Below are positions 53,425 through 61,856 of a stretch of 64,000 nucleotides of DNA, piece after piece (positions within the stretch are counted from its first letter, which is position 1; the number at the start of each line of letters is the position of its first letter). The notes beneath the pieces are model-generated. The model made no database searches, was not told the origin of the DNA, and was given only the letters and a program-made list of their open reading frames with translations. The stretch lies in contig NZ_FNVO01000004.1 in NCBI RefSeq assembly GCF_900108175.1, forward strand, positions 124,001 through 188,000. Reading direction: 5' to 3'. The stretch is from Thermomonospora echinospora (GTDB taxonomy: Bacteria > Actinomycetota > Actinomycetes > Streptosporangiales > Streptosporangiaceae). The position numbers and the translations under genes were made by a program.

Positions 53425-54261
53425 ATGGACCGGGCGCGGCTGGAGCAGCTGCTGGGCGTGCCCGCGGCCGAGGTCACCGGCCTGGGCACCAGCCACGCGT
53501 GGTCACTGTGGCGGGTCGTGCTGGCCGACGGCCGGGAGGTGTTCGTCAAGGCCGCCGACGAACGGTCCGGGGTCTTCGCCGCCGAGGCCGCCGGGCTGCG
53601 CTGGCTGGCGGACGGGCCGGTGCCCGAGGTGGTCGCCGCCGACGACCGCCTGCTGGTGCTGCCCTGGCTGCCGTCCGAGCCGCCCTCGCCCGGAGTCGCC
53701 GAGCGCTTCGGCCGCGAGCTGGCGGCCCTGCACACCGTCGGCGCCCCATCGTTCGGCGCCTCCTGGCCGGGGTTCATCGCGCGGCTTCCCCTGGACAACA
53801 CCCCGGCCGACCGGTGGCCGCACTGGTACGCCGAGCGCCGGATCGCCCCCTATCTCCGGCTGGCCGCCCCATACCTGGACCCGGCGGAGACCCGGCTGGT
53901 CGAACGGGTGATGGCAGAAATCGAGACGCTGGCCGGGCCCGCCGAGCCGCCCGCCCGCATCCACGGTGACCTGTGGTCGGGCAACGTGCTGTGGTCGGCA
54001 GGCCGTGCCTGGCTGGTCGATCCGGCGGCGCACGGCGGCCACCGGGAGACCGACCTGGCGATGCTGAATCTGTTCGGTGCGCCGCATATGACCCGTATTC
54101 TGGCGTCCTATCAGGAGGCGAGCCCGCTCTCCCCGGGCTGGCGGGCCCGGATTCCCCTGCACCAGTTGCATCCGCTGCTGGTGCACGTGGCGCTGTTCGG
54201 ATCCTCCTACCGCGGTGCCGTCGTCGAGGCCGCGCGGGCTGCGCTGCGCGCGTCCGGCTGA
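53425..54261 (+). CDS. Fructosamine-kinase-family protein
   Basis: 278 residues of the APH-like kinase fold: EVFVKAADERSGVFAAEAAG (ATP Lys and Glu), GVAERFGRELAALH, catalytic RIHGDLWSGNVLW (HxDxxxxN) and metal site WLVDPAAHGGHRETDLAM with MLNLFGAP, which is typical for fructosamine kinases. These phosphorylate ketoamines formed by glycation so that they fall off proteins. Starts three bases after the phosphatase stop, so probably co-transcribed. Confidence 0.88.
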   Translation: MDRARLEQLLGVPAAEVTGLGTSHAWSLWRVVLADGREVFVKAADERSGVFAAEAAGLRWLADGPVPEVVAADDRLLVLPWLPSEPPSPGVAERFGRELAALHTVGAPSFGASWPGFIARLPLDNTPADRWPHWYAERRIAPYLRLAAPYLDPAETRLVERVMAEIETLAGPAEPPARIHGDLWSGNVLWSAGRAWLVDPAAHGGHRETDLAMLNLFGAPHMTRILASYQEASPLSPGWRARIPLHQLHPLLVHVALFGSSYRGAVVEAARAALRASG

Positions 54262-54325
54262 GGCGGGGGCGACTTTCGGGGAGCCCGGGATTGTGGATCT
54301 TGGTCATGAGATAAGACAATCTGGT

Positions 54326-54574
54326 CGCGACATGGAGAGGTCGGTGCGGCGGGCCCGGTGGACGGCAGACGTGCAGGACGACACGAAGGGGCCGGCGACC
54401 GTCGGGCCGCGTCCCGGCGACAGGACGGCGTCGCGCTGGTGGTCGCCGTGCTGGCCGCACTGGCCGTCGTCGCCGCCCTGGGCCTGCTCGGCGGGCGGCG
54501 GGGCCGGGACGCCGGGACCGGACGGGCCATGAGCAGAACCGATAGGCCGCGACATGGAGAGGTCGGTGCGGCGG
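54326..54574 (+). repeat. 27-base direct repeat, 222 bases apart
   Basis: Identical 27-base copies at 54326-54352 and 54548-54574, beginning CGCGACATGG and ending GGTGCGGCGG. Weaker similarity continues on both sides. One copy lies just upstream of the GTG start and the other inside the coding part of the membrane-protein gene. Likely a local duplication. Confidence 0.8.
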
Positions 54575-55683
54575 ACCTGATGGACGACAGGCGCGAACAG
54601 CGACACGAGGAATCCCCCCGCCCGGGGGGACCGGCCCCGGAGGCCGCCGGTTCCGGGAGGTCCCGGTCCGACAGGCCGTTGCTACGGGTCGGCAGCCTCG
54701 GCCCGGTGGCGACCGCCGTGGCGTTCGCCGTGCTGGTCGCCGGCGCCGTCGACTTCGTCAACGACCGGCAGAGCGGCGGGTCCGACGGCAAGAAGCCGGC
54801 CGAGAAGGTCGCCAAGACGGTCGGCAACGACAAGGAGGCGGCGCCGCCCCGCCACGTCGTGGCCATCCGCCGCGCCGGTGAGGCGGTGTCGATCCGGGAC
54901 GCGCGGACCGGCGCGAACGTGGGCGTGGACGCCGCCGCCCCGCAGGGGCAGCGCTGGCACCAGGTGGCCTCGGCCGGGAACGGGTCGTACGTGCTGTCGG
55001 CCTACTCGCCCGGGCGGATCACCTTCTACCGGCTCACCCTGTCCGAGGACGGGGCGCCCCGGAAGCTGGCCCAGATCCCCGGCCTGGCGGTGCGCGGCGC
55101 GTCGTCCGCCGCCCGTTCCGACATGGCCGTCAGCGAGGACGGCAAGCGGATCGCCTACGTCGCCTACGGCGCGGGGGGCGTCGGCCGCATCGAGATCGCC
55201 TCCGCCAAGGCCGCGGACCGGCGGCAGTGGGCGGCCAGTTCGCCCGGCCGGGTCAGCAGCCTGTCCTGGGCCGGCGACACGCTGTCGTTCGTGTGGACCA
55301 CCGTCCGCGGCACCGCCGTGCGCCGTCAGGTCCGTACCCTCGACACCACGGCCGCCGGCGCGGACCTGCGGGTCAGCAAGCCCGTCCTCATGCTGCCGGA
55401 GGGCGGCACCGCCGCCGTCCTGAACGGGGACGGCACCACCATCGTGGCCGGGGTCCGGGCGGCGTCGGGGCTGTCGTTGCAGGAGTTCTCCGCCGCGACC
55501 GGCCGGCGCACCAAGGTGCTGTGGACCCGCGAGGCCGGCCGGTCCGGGGAGCTGTCCGGGCTGACCCGGCACTCCGAGGGCGGTCACGTGCTCGCCGCCG
55601 GCACCGAGGAACTGGTCTACGCCGTCCCGGGCAAGGGCGTCCGGGGCGTTCCCGCGGAGGGCTACGCCGACGTGGCCTGGTGA
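54358..55683 (+). CDS. Membrane-anchored beta-propeller-like protein
   Basis: 441 residues from GTG 54358; ATGs at 54529 and 54580 would remove the first of two hydrophobic helices (about residues 25-46 and 117-135). The extracytoplasmic domain has repeated strand patterns (ISVSEDGKR-like: MAVSEDGKRIAYVAYGAG, LSWAGDTLSFVWTTVRG) like WD/YVTN propellers, without clear WD signature. A 27-base direct repeat lies at its 5' end (54326 and 54548), which makes the start uncertain. Function unknown. Confidence 0.6.
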   Translation: MDGRRAGRHEGAGDRRAASRRQDGVALVVAVLAALAVVAALGLLGGRRGRDAGTGRAMSRTDRPRHGEVGAADLMDDRREQRHEESPRPGGPAPEAAGSGRSRSDRPLLRVGSLGPVATAVAFAVLVAGAVDFVNDRQSGGSDGKKPAEKVAKTVGNDKEAAPPRHVVAIRRAGEAVSIRDARTGANVGVDAAAPQGQRWHQVASAGNGSYVLSAYSPGRITFYRLTLSEDGAPRKLAQIPGLAVRGASSAARSDMAVSEDGKRIAYVAYGAGGVGRIEIASAKAADRRQWAASSPGRVSSLSWAGDTLSFVWTTVRGTAVRRQVRTLDTTAAGADLRVSKPVLMLPEGGTAAVLNGDGTTIVAGVRAASGLSLQEFSAATGRRTKVLWTREAGRSGELSGLTRHSEGGHVLAAGTEELVYAVPGKGVRGVPAEGYADVAW

Positions 55684-55755
55684 CCTGGCTCACGTTCGTC
55701 CCCGTGAGGTACGACGTAAGGTGAGGACACCAGGAGCGGCGAAGGGGTCCGGACC

Positions 55756-56592
55756 ATGGGCATGGTGATGGCCGTCAGCTTCACCCGATACGGGCGGCTG
55801 TACTACCTCGATCCGGGCCCGCACTCGCCCAGGGTGGGTGACAAGGTGCTGGTCCCCACCGACTCCGGCCCGGAGGTGGCCGAGTGCGTGTGGGCGCCGC
55901 AGTGGGTCTCCGAGGACATCGACGGGCTGCCGGTCTGCGCGGGCCTCGCCGACGACGAGCACTTGGCGCGCGACGAGGCCAACCGGCGCCGCCGGGCGGA
56001 GGGCCGCAGCGTCGCCAAGCGCCTGATCCGCAAGCACGGTCTGCCGATGAAGGTGATCGGGGTCGACTACCTGGACGCCGACGAGGTGTTCAAGGTGTAC
56101 TTCTCGGCCCCGCACCGGGTGGACTTCCGCGCCCTGGTGCGGGACCTGGCCCGCACCATCAAGGCCCGGGTGGAGCTGCGCCAGGTGGGGCCCCGCGACG
56201 AGGCCCGCCTCCAGGGCGGCATTGGCCCCTGTGGCCGCGACCTGTGCTGCGCCACCTTCCTCAAGGACTTCGAGCCCGTCTCCGTACGGATGGCCAAGGA
56301 GCAGGACCTGCCGGTCAACCCCCTGCGGATCGCGGGCGCCTGCGGCCGGCTCATGTGCTGCCTCAAGTACGAGCACCCGCTGTACGTCGAGGCGCACCAG
56401 AGGATGCCCAGGCTCGGCCAGCGGGTCGACACCCCGGAGGGCAGCGGCCAGGTGGTCGCCCGCAACGTCCCGGCCGACGAGGTCACCGTCCGCCTGGACG
56501 GAGGCCGCCGCTGCTCATGTCCGTCCGCGTCGGTCTGCTCCCCCCGCCGCCAGCACGACGCCGCCTACGGCCGCCCCGCCTCCCCCGAGTAG
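55756..56592 (+). CDS. PSP1-domain protein (RicT/YaaT-like)
   Basis: 278 residues. MGMVMAVSFTRYGRLYYLDP starts the family; ATGs at 55762 and 55768 are alternatives. Cys clusters GPCGRDLCCATFLKDF and GACGRLMCCLKYEHPLY mark the PSP1 fold, with a last pair (RRCSCPSASVCSPR) typical of actinobacterial members. In Bacillus the RicT homologue forms a Fe-S complex acting on RNA processing and phosphorelay. It follows holB closely in many genomes. Confidence 0.88.
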   Translation: MGMVMAVSFTRYGRLYYLDPGPHSPRVGDKVLVPTDSGPEVAECVWAPQWVSEDIDGLPVCAGLADDEHLARDEANRRRRAEGRSVAKRLIRKHGLPMKVIGVDYLDADEVFKVYFSAPHRVDFRALVRDLARTIKARVELRQVGPRDEARLQGGIGPCGRDLCCATFLKDFEPVSVRMAKEQDLPVNPLRIAGACGRLMCCLKYEHPLYVEAHQRMPRLGQRVDTPEGSGQVVARNVPADEVTVRLDGGRRCSCPSASVCSPRRQHDAAYGRPASPE

Positions 56593-56631
56593 GCGCGTGG
56601 TCAGCCGAAGCGGCTCCGGGCAGGCGCGTGA

Positions 56632-57381
56632 TCAGGCGAACTGGGTCTTCGGCCGTTCCTGCTTGACCCCGTCGACGTAGATGTCGACCTTCTCGTTGTA
56701 GAACGAGACCAGTCCCGCGACCTTCTGGCTCTCCGGCAGGGGCAGGCGGTAGGACCACACCACGTCCGTGTGGACCTTGTCGCCGACGCGTACCGACCAG
56801 TACTCGGCCTCGCCCTTGTAGGGGCAGTGCGTGGCCGTGTCGGTACGCTCCAGCAGGTCCATCCGGACGTGCGTCTTGGGCAGGTAGTAGCGGACCGGAA
56901 GCCCGGTCTCGAACAGCAGCCTCGGGCTGGCGGACTCGGCCACCGTCACCCCGTCCACCTCGACCCGTATGTGCCGTGAGCTCGCCAGGACGTCGACGCG
57001 GTGGTAGGGGTCACGCGGGTGCGTGAACACCTCCTCGTCCTCCTCAAACCACCCGTCCATGGCGTCCCATTCGAACCTCACCAGGTCGCGCAGCGCCTCG
57101 ATCGGGGAGTCCTCGTACCGTAGCGCCGCCCCCGCCGCCTGAGCTCCGTTCGCCTTGACCGTGAACAGCCTTCCCTCGCCCCGGCTGGGTGAGCGCTTGG
57201 TCTCCCCGTCGGGCGTCAGCAGGTCGGTCCGGACGTCCTCCAGCGGAAAGTAGTAGGTGGGGTAGTAGGGCACCTCCCACACCAGAGACGGGCGGGTGGT
57301 GTCGGCGACCACCTCACCGCCGAGATACACGCGCACCCGCCTCGTGCCGGGCTCGATCCGTACTCCGCGCTCAGTGCTCAT
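56632..57381 (-). CDS. Tandem DUF427 protein
   Basis: 249 residues with two copies of the DUF427 pattern: the first runs VRVYLGGEVVADTTRPSLVW to YYPTYYFPLEDVRTDLLTP and the second RHIRVEVDGVTVAESASPRL to RYYLPKTHVRMDLLERTDT, followed by CPYKGEAEYWSVRVG. Small beta-rich domains of unknown role, common in actinobacteria and plants. The ORF has no stop for far upstream, but the ATG at 57381 is the only sensible start. It converges with the PSP1 gene. Confidence 0.85.
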   Translation of the reverse strand: MSTERGVRIEPGTRRVRVYLGGEVVADTTRPSLVWEVPYYPTYYFPLEDVRTDLLTPDGETKRSPSRGEGRLFTVKANGAQAAGAALRYEDSPIEALRDLVRFEWDAMDGWFEEDEEVFTHPRDPYHRVDVLASSRHIRVEVDGVTVAESASPRLLFETGLPVRYYLPKTHVRMDLLERTDTATHCPYKGEAEYWSVRVGDKVHTDVVWSYRLPLPESQKVAGLVSFYNEKVDIYVDGVKQERPKTQFA

Positions 57382-57495
57382 GCCCGCGCCAACACCGCGC
57401 CGGGCCCGGCTATTTCTGCGTTCCGCCCGCCTCCGCTGGACGGCTTGTCCACAGACTGCGTTTCCCCTGTTCTCAGGCGTGCAATAGGTACGACT

Positions 57496-59088
57496 ATGGG
57501 TGGTCACGCAGTGAGACCGCACCGGGCGGCCCGCGCGACCAAGACGGGGTGGACGTTGAACGGATACGGCACGGCACGGCGGCCCGCCACGGCCGTCCGC
57601 CGGCTCATGGCGGTGCTGACGGCCTCGGCCGCCCTGGTGGCCGGATGCACCACCGGCACCAGCGAGGAGACCCCGCCGACCCCGCGCGGCCTGAAGCAGT
57701 ACTACGACCAGAAACCGTCCTGGCGCGGGTGCGGGAACGGCCTGGAGTGCGCCACCGTCAAGGTGCCGCTCGACTACGGCAGACCCCAGGGCGAGCAGAT
57801 CGGCTTGGCGATCGTCCGGCTGCCCGCCAGGGACCGTTCCGAGCGCATCGGCTCCCTGGTGACCAACCCCGGCGGTCCCGGCGGCTCCGGCGTGGAGTTC
57901 ATCCGCCAGGCCGGCGGCCTCTTCGGCCGGGACGTGCGCGACCGCTTCGACGTGGTCGGCTTCGACCCGCGCGGCGTCGGCGAGAGCGACCCCGTCAGCT
58001 GCCTGGACGGCCCCCAGCTCGACCGCTTCTTCGGCACCGACAGCTCCCCGGACAACTCCCACGAGCTCGCCGCCTTGCGCACCGAGAGCCAGGCCCTGGC
58101 CGACGGCTGCAAGACCCGGTCCGGTCCGATCCTCCCGCACGTCGGGACGGTCGACGCCGCCCGCGACATGGACGTCATCCGTGCCGCCCTGGGCGACGCC
58201 AAGCTCAACTACATGGGCTTCTCGTACGGCACCTACCTGGGCGCCGTCTACGCCGAGCAGTTCCCCCGCAACATCCGCACGTTCGTCCTGGACGGCGCGG
58301 TCGACCCCAGGCTGTCCTCCACCGAGACGCTCATCGAGCAGGCCAAGGGCTTCGAGACCGCCCTGCGCGCCTTCGCCGCGGACTGCGCCGCCGCCCCCAA
58401 CTGCCCGCTGGGCTCCGACCCCGGCCAGGCCCTCAACAAGATCGCCGAACTGCAGCGCCGGACCGACAGCGCCCCACTCAAGAGCGTCCGCGGCGACAGC
58501 CGCCCCATCAACGAGACCTGGGTCACCACCGGCATCGCCGCCGCCCTCTACAACAAGGGCTTCTGGCCGACCCTCCGCCAAGCTCTGGCCCAGGCCATCC
58601 AGAAGGACCAGGGAGACCTCCTGCTCGCTCTGGCCGACCAGATGCTCCAGCGGCGTCCCGACGGCACCTACAGCAACCAGATGGAGGCCAACATGGCCGT
58701 CAACTGCGTCGACAAGCCCAACCCGCCGGACGCCGCCGCCTACCAGAAAGAGGTCGACAAGGCCGAGAAGGTCGCTCCCCACTTCGGCAGCTACGTCGCC
58801 TGGGGCGGTCTGCCCTGCGTCTACTGGCCCGTCCAGACCAAGAAGGCCCCCCACGCCATCTCCGCCAAGGGCTCCGCCCCCATCCTCGTCATCGGCACCA
58901 CCCGGGACCCGGCCACCCCGTACCGCTGGGCCCAGTCCCTGGCCTCCCAGCTGGACTCCGGCACCCTCCTCACCCTGGACGGCGACGGCCACACCGCCTA
59001 CCTCGGCGGCCCTCCCTGCATCACCAAGGCCACCGACCACTACCTGCTCACCGGCACCCCACCCAAGAAGGGCACCGTCTGCCGCTGA
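57496..59088 (+). CDS. TAP-like alpha/beta hydrolase lipoprotein
   Basis: 530 residues from ATG 57496; a TTG at 57556 and ATG 57607 are alternatives that would shorten the leader. Lipobox LVAGC predicts a lipid-anchored exported protein. The alpha/beta hydrolase core has the oxyanion region TNPGGPGGSG, FDPRGVGES, nucleophile Ser in YMGFSYGTYLG, and catalytic His in LDGDGHTAYLGG; a Cys-rich C-terminal TAP-like domain ends at GTVCR. Family members are tripeptidyl or prolyl aminopeptidases in actinomycetes. Confidence 0.88.
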   Translation: MGGHAVRPHRAARATKTGWTLNGYGTARRPATAVRRLMAVLTASAALVAGCTTGTSEETPPTPRGLKQYYDQKPSWRGCGNGLECATVKVPLDYGRPQGEQIGLAIVRLPARDRSERIGSLVTNPGGPGGSGVEFIRQAGGLFGRDVRDRFDVVGFDPRGVGESDPVSCLDGPQLDRFFGTDSSPDNSHELAALRTESQALADGCKTRSGPILPHVGTVDAARDMDVIRAALGDAKLNYMGFSYGTYLGAVYAEQFPRNIRTFVLDGAVDPRLSSTETLIEQAKGFETALRAFAADCAAAPNCPLGSDPGQALNKIAELQRRTDSAPLKSVRGDSRPINETWVTTGIAAALYNKGFWPTLRQALAQAIQKDQGDLLLALADQMLQRRPDGTYSNQMEANMAVNCVDKPNPPDAAAYQKEVDKAEKVAPHFGSYVAWGGLPCVYWPVQTKKAPHAISAKGSAPILVIGTTRDPATPYRWAQSLASQLDSGTLLTLDGDGHTAYLGGPPCITKATDHYLLTGTPPKKGTVCR

Positions 59089-59111
59089 TGCACGCACCCA
59101 CTCAGACCCGG

Positions 59112-59117
59112 TAGACT
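59112..59117 (+). promoter_or_regulatory. Possible -10 box of tRNA-Thr
   Basis: TAGACT at 59112-59117 fits a TAnnnT box placed about 26 bases before the tRNA start. No good -35 is seen at 17 bases. Confidence 0.3.
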
Positions 59118-59142
59118 CTCTGCCGCCGCCTCCATACGGCAC

Positions 59143-59215
59143 GCCGCCTTAGCTCAGTCGGCAGAGCGATTCACTCGTAATGAATAGGTCATCGGTTCGA
59201 TTCCGATAGGCGGCT
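59143..59215 (+). tRNA. tRNA-Thr (anticodon CGT)
   Basis: A 73-base cloverleaf: acceptor GCCGCCT / AGGCGGC, D-arm GCTC AGTCGGCA GAGC, anticodon stem TTCAC / ATGAA region with loop CTCGTAA (anticodon CGT), T-arm with GGTTCGATTCC. CCA not encoded. A terminator follows, then the stub of a tyrosine recombinase gene facing it, the usual sign of an integration site at a tRNA 3' end. Confidence 0.92.
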
Positions 59216-59223
59216 CCCAGGTC

Positions 59224-59258
59224 AAGGGCCCCTTGCGATCTTCCGCAAGGGGCCCTTT
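59224..59258 (+). terminator. Terminator after tRNA-Thr
   Basis: AAGGGCCCCTTGCG (59224-59237) pairs perfectly with CGCAAGGGGCCCTT (59244-59257) around a six-base loop, ending in TTT. Fourteen perfect pairs, nine bases after the tRNA. Confidence 0.85.
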
Positions 59259-59281
59259 GCTAACAGGTCTGCTAACAGGGG

Positions 59282-59494
59282 CTACGCCGCCCCGCTCATC
59301 ACCTTGGCGAAGACATCCGCCGCAGCGACCTCGGCGGACCGGATCACATGGACGTAGACCCGAAGTGTGATCGCCGGGTCGGCGTGGCCCAGCCGGGTGG
59401 CCACCATGTGGACGGGGACGCCCGCCGGCCCCGAGCAGCTTGCGACTACATCCAGCCCAACCCGAGAGATCAGCAACCGGCCTGGGCCACCCAC
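59282..59494 (-). pseudogene. C-terminal remnant of a tyrosine recombinase (integrase)
   Basis: 70 codons. The part GVPVHMVATRLGHADPAITL followed by RVYVHVIRSAEVAAADVFAK is the end of the phage-integrase catalytic domain, with LGH and the nucleophilic Tyr in RVYVH. The first 25 residues do not match and the core domain is absent. The gene faces the tRNA-Thr, with its stop 67 bases from the tRNA end. Two copies of GCTAACAGG (59259-59267, 59271-59279) lie between them. A relic of an element once integrated at tRNA-Thr. Confidence 0.75.
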
Positions 59495-59548
59495 CAGCCC
59501 TGATTAGGACTTTCTCTACGTTTTCAAGGGCGCCGCTACGCGCCGCCG

Positions 59549-59610
59549 GCCGGTCTGGCCGGGCCGGGCGTGCGGCCTCTCCGGGCCGGTCCCGGCCCGG
59601 CCGGACCGGC
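59549..59610 (-). terminator. GC-rich inverted repeat after the STAND gene
   Basis: GCCGGTCTGGCCGGGCC (59549-59565) pairs with GGCCCGGCCGGACCGGC (59594-59610), 17 pairs with one wobble, 28-base loop that is itself GC-rich. It starts 15 bases beyond the stop of the STAND-TPR gene and may end its transcript. Confidence 0.5.
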
Positions 59611-59624
59611 TTTCGGCGTCAGGG

Positions 59625-61535
59625 CTAGGAATCCCTGCGGAGGGCTTCGGCCTCCAACCGGGCGTTCTCTGCCTCGTCGGGACGACCCAGTTCCGAGAGG
59701 GTGATGCCGAGGTTGGACAGGGAGGTGGCGAAGTCGGGGCGGTGGCGGTCGGGGTAGGCCTCGGCCAGTTCCCGGTAGATGGTCACCGCCTCCTGGGCGA
59801 CCGGCAGGGCATCGGCCGGGCGGCCCAGCGCCGAGAAGCGGACACCGAGGTTGGACAGGGATCGGGCGAGGTCGGAGCGGTGGCGGTCGGGGCGGGACTC
59901 GGCCAGCTCCCGGTAGATCGCCACCGCCTCCTGGGTGACCGGCAGGGCGGGTGCGGGTCGGCCGGTCTGAGAAAGGGTGACGCCGAGGGTATCCAGCCAG
60001 TAGGCGCGTTCGGGGGTGGGCCGGTCGGACAGGGTGTCCAGGATGCGGCGGGTGATCGCCACGTCCGTCTCGGCCAGCACCAGGGACGGGTAGGGGATGG
60101 CGTTGGCGATGGCGGTCAGCAGAGGCAGATCGGCGGGCAGGTCGGCCACGATCCGTTCCACCAGCCCCAGCAGCCGTTCCAGCAGCGGCGCCGCCTCGGG
60201 CAGGTCGACCGAGGCTCGCCCCAGCAGTGTGATCGCCCGCAATGCCTGCCGATCGTCCAAATCCGTCAGGCATGCCTCGGCCAGATCGGGTGCGGCTGAC
60301 AGTTCGGCGATGGTGTGGTGTTCGGCCAGCCGGTCCGGTTGCAACGACCCCAGCCACTCACCTGTCCCCTGAGGGGAAGTCGCGGGCGGGTACAGCTCCC
60401 GTAGCCAGGCCGTCACCCGCGGCGTGGCGACTGCGTCCGGTACCCGTTCCAGCAGCCGCAGCGCCTCGTCTTTGGTCGCCGCTCCCAGCAGGCACCCGGC
60501 CGCCACGATCTGCCGCAGCACCGCCGGGGTCATCGCGTGCGGTCCGTCCAGCAGGCCCGCCCGCTGCGCACTGCCCAGCCAGTACCGTTCCTCATGACCG
60601 AGCAGCTCACCCAGCACATCGGCCAGCCGCACCCGCACCACCCCCGGGGCGGGCTGCCCCTGCTGCTGGGCCTGGAGGGCGCGCAGCACCGCCACCAGCG
60701 CCGCCGCGTGCAGATCCAGCACCCGCGCCCGGTGTCCCTCGTCCTCGACCTGCGCCCGTACCGGATGCTCCACGCCCAACGCGGCCGCGAACCTGGGAAC
60801 CGCCCGCTCCACCACCTGCGCGTCCGACAGGTGCGCATCCAGCACCGCGCCCAGTTCCATCCGCACCGCATCCCCGGCGATCAGCGTCCGCACCTGGGGT
60901 TCGGTGGCCTTGAGCCGGTCCCACCACTCACCGGCACTGCGCGCCAGCAGCAGCACCCGCACCGTGCCGGTATCGGCGGCCACCTGCCGCAACAAGGCCG
61001 AAAGCCCCACCCGGGTCTCGGCATAGTCCACCACCAGCAGCACCCGGCCCCCCACGCCGGCTCGCAGCGCGGACAGCGCGGTGTCCTCGGCGCCGTCGGC
61101 CACCCGCACGCACCGCCACCCCACCTCGGCCATCCGCACGCACAACTGCACCGACAGCCGGGTCTTGCCCATCCCACCCGGCCCGGTCAAAAGCCGTACC
61201 CGCCCCGCCAAGACGTCCTCACACCAGGCGATCAACCCCGTCAGCTCATCATCACGGCCGACGAACTCCACCACCTGACGCCGCGGATCCAACAACCCCG
61301 CCGGCCCCCCGACCGGCCCGGCCAACTCCTCCAGTTCGCCCAACGCCTCACGGGTGACGGCACGCTCCTTGAGCCAGTCGAACACCGTGGGCGCGAACCC
61401 ACCCGTGACCGCCCCGACCATCCCCGCCAGCCATACCAGCTTGCGATCGGTCAGCCACGCCACCGCCAGCGCCCCCACCGCGGCCAGCCCCAACCCCCAC
61501 AGCACCCGCCACAGCCACCGACCCACACCCGCCAT
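59625..61535 (-). CDS. Membrane STAND-type ATPase with TPR repeats
   Basis: 636 residues from ATG 61535 (ORF to 61676). Two N-terminal hydrophobic helices (about 5-23 and 29-46) are followed by an NTPase: FVGRDDELTGLI, Walker A LLTGPGGMGKTRLSVQL and Walker B VLLVVDYAETRVG. A helical middle region leads to two clear TPR-like repeats at the C-terminus (YRELAESRPDRHRSDLARSL SNLGV and YRELAEAYPDRHRPDFATSL SNLGI types) plus one weaker copy before. Actinomycetes have many such proteins with long repeat arrays; this one is short. Trigger and effector unknown. Confidence 0.75.
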   Translation of the reverse strand: MAGVGRWLWRVLWGLGLAAVGALAVAWLTDRKLVWLAGMVGAVTGGFAPTVFDWLKERAVTREALGELEELAGPVGGPAGLLDPRRQVVEFVGRDDELTGLIAWCEDVLAGRVRLLTGPGGMGKTRLSVQLCVRMAEVGWRCVRVADGAEDTALSALRAGVGGRVLLVVDYAETRVGLSALLRQVAADTGTVRVLLLARSAGEWWDRLKATEPQVRTLIAGDAVRMELGAVLDAHLSDAQVVERAVPRFAAALGVEHPVRAQVEDEGHRARVLDLHAAALVAVLRALQAQQQGQPAPGVVRVRLADVLGELLGHEERYWLGSAQRAGLLDGPHAMTPAVLRQIVAAGCLLGAATKDEALRLLERVPDAVATPRVTAWLRELYPPATSPQGTGEWLGSLQPDRLAEHHTIAELSAAPDLAEACLTDLDDRQALRAITLLGRASVDLPEAAPLLERLLGLVERIVADLPADLPLLTAIANAIPYPSLVLAETDVAITRRILDTLSDRPTPERAYWLDTLGVTLSQTGRPAPALPVTQEAVAIYRELAESRPDRHRSDLARSLSNLGVRFSALGRPADALPVAQEAVTIYRELAEAYPDRHRPDFATSLSNLGITLSELGRPDEAENARLEAEALRRDS

Positions 61536-61755
61536 AACCGAACATCCTCGCGCCGACCACCACCAACCGTCCCGGCGACTCAGACACAATGCCTGACCAC
61601 AACGTGCCACCACCGCACCAGCCGAGGCCAAGGTGCTGCCGCAGGGCCTGCGGTGCCGCTCCAGGGTGCCGGGCATGCGGCCTGTTCCGCCCGGTCCCGG
61701 CGCGCCGTGTCGACGGCGCAGCGGGCAACGTGATCATGAAAGTCGTACGAGCCTG

Positions 61756-61784
61756 TAGACAGCCTTAGGCAGAGCGGGTAAAGT
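61756..61784 (+). promoter_or_regulatory. Promoter-like -35/-10 pair for the NYN gene
   Basis: TAGACA (61756-61761) and TAAAGT (61779-61784) are separated by exactly 17 bases, close to the actinomycete vegetative consensus TTGACN-17-TANNNT. Transcription would begin near 61791, about 65 bases upstream of the NYN GTG start. Confidence 0.45.
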
Positions 61785-61797
61785 CAGTCAATGTTGC

Positions 61798-61830
61798 TGC
61801 CCGCCGTTCTCCGGAACTGGCGGGCATTTG
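61798..61830 (+). terminator. Hairpin with T-rich tail in the NYN leader
   Basis: TGCCCGCC (61798-61805) pairs with GGCGGGCA (61819-61826), with an inner GTTC/GAAC extension, followed by TTTGCTTTG. It looks like a Rho-independent terminator yet lies between the likely transcription start and the NYN start codon, so it may be an attenuator. Confidence 0.45.
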
Positions 61831-61856
61831 CTTTGTAGATCGGGCAGAGTGGAGCG

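Larger units (their letters stand above)
61536..61856. other. Divergent gap between the STAND and NYN genes
   Basis: No gene. It contains a promoter-like pair (61756-61784) and a hairpin with a T-rich tail (61798-61830), both oriented toward the NYN gene and listed separately. No clear promoter for the STAND gene was identified. Confidence 0.4.

Noticed and set aside
57382-59142. Upstream extension of the DUF427 ORF to 836 codons
   Set aside because: The extension is antisense to the TAP-like hydrolase and has no family similarity; the DUF427 domains begin right after ATG 57381.
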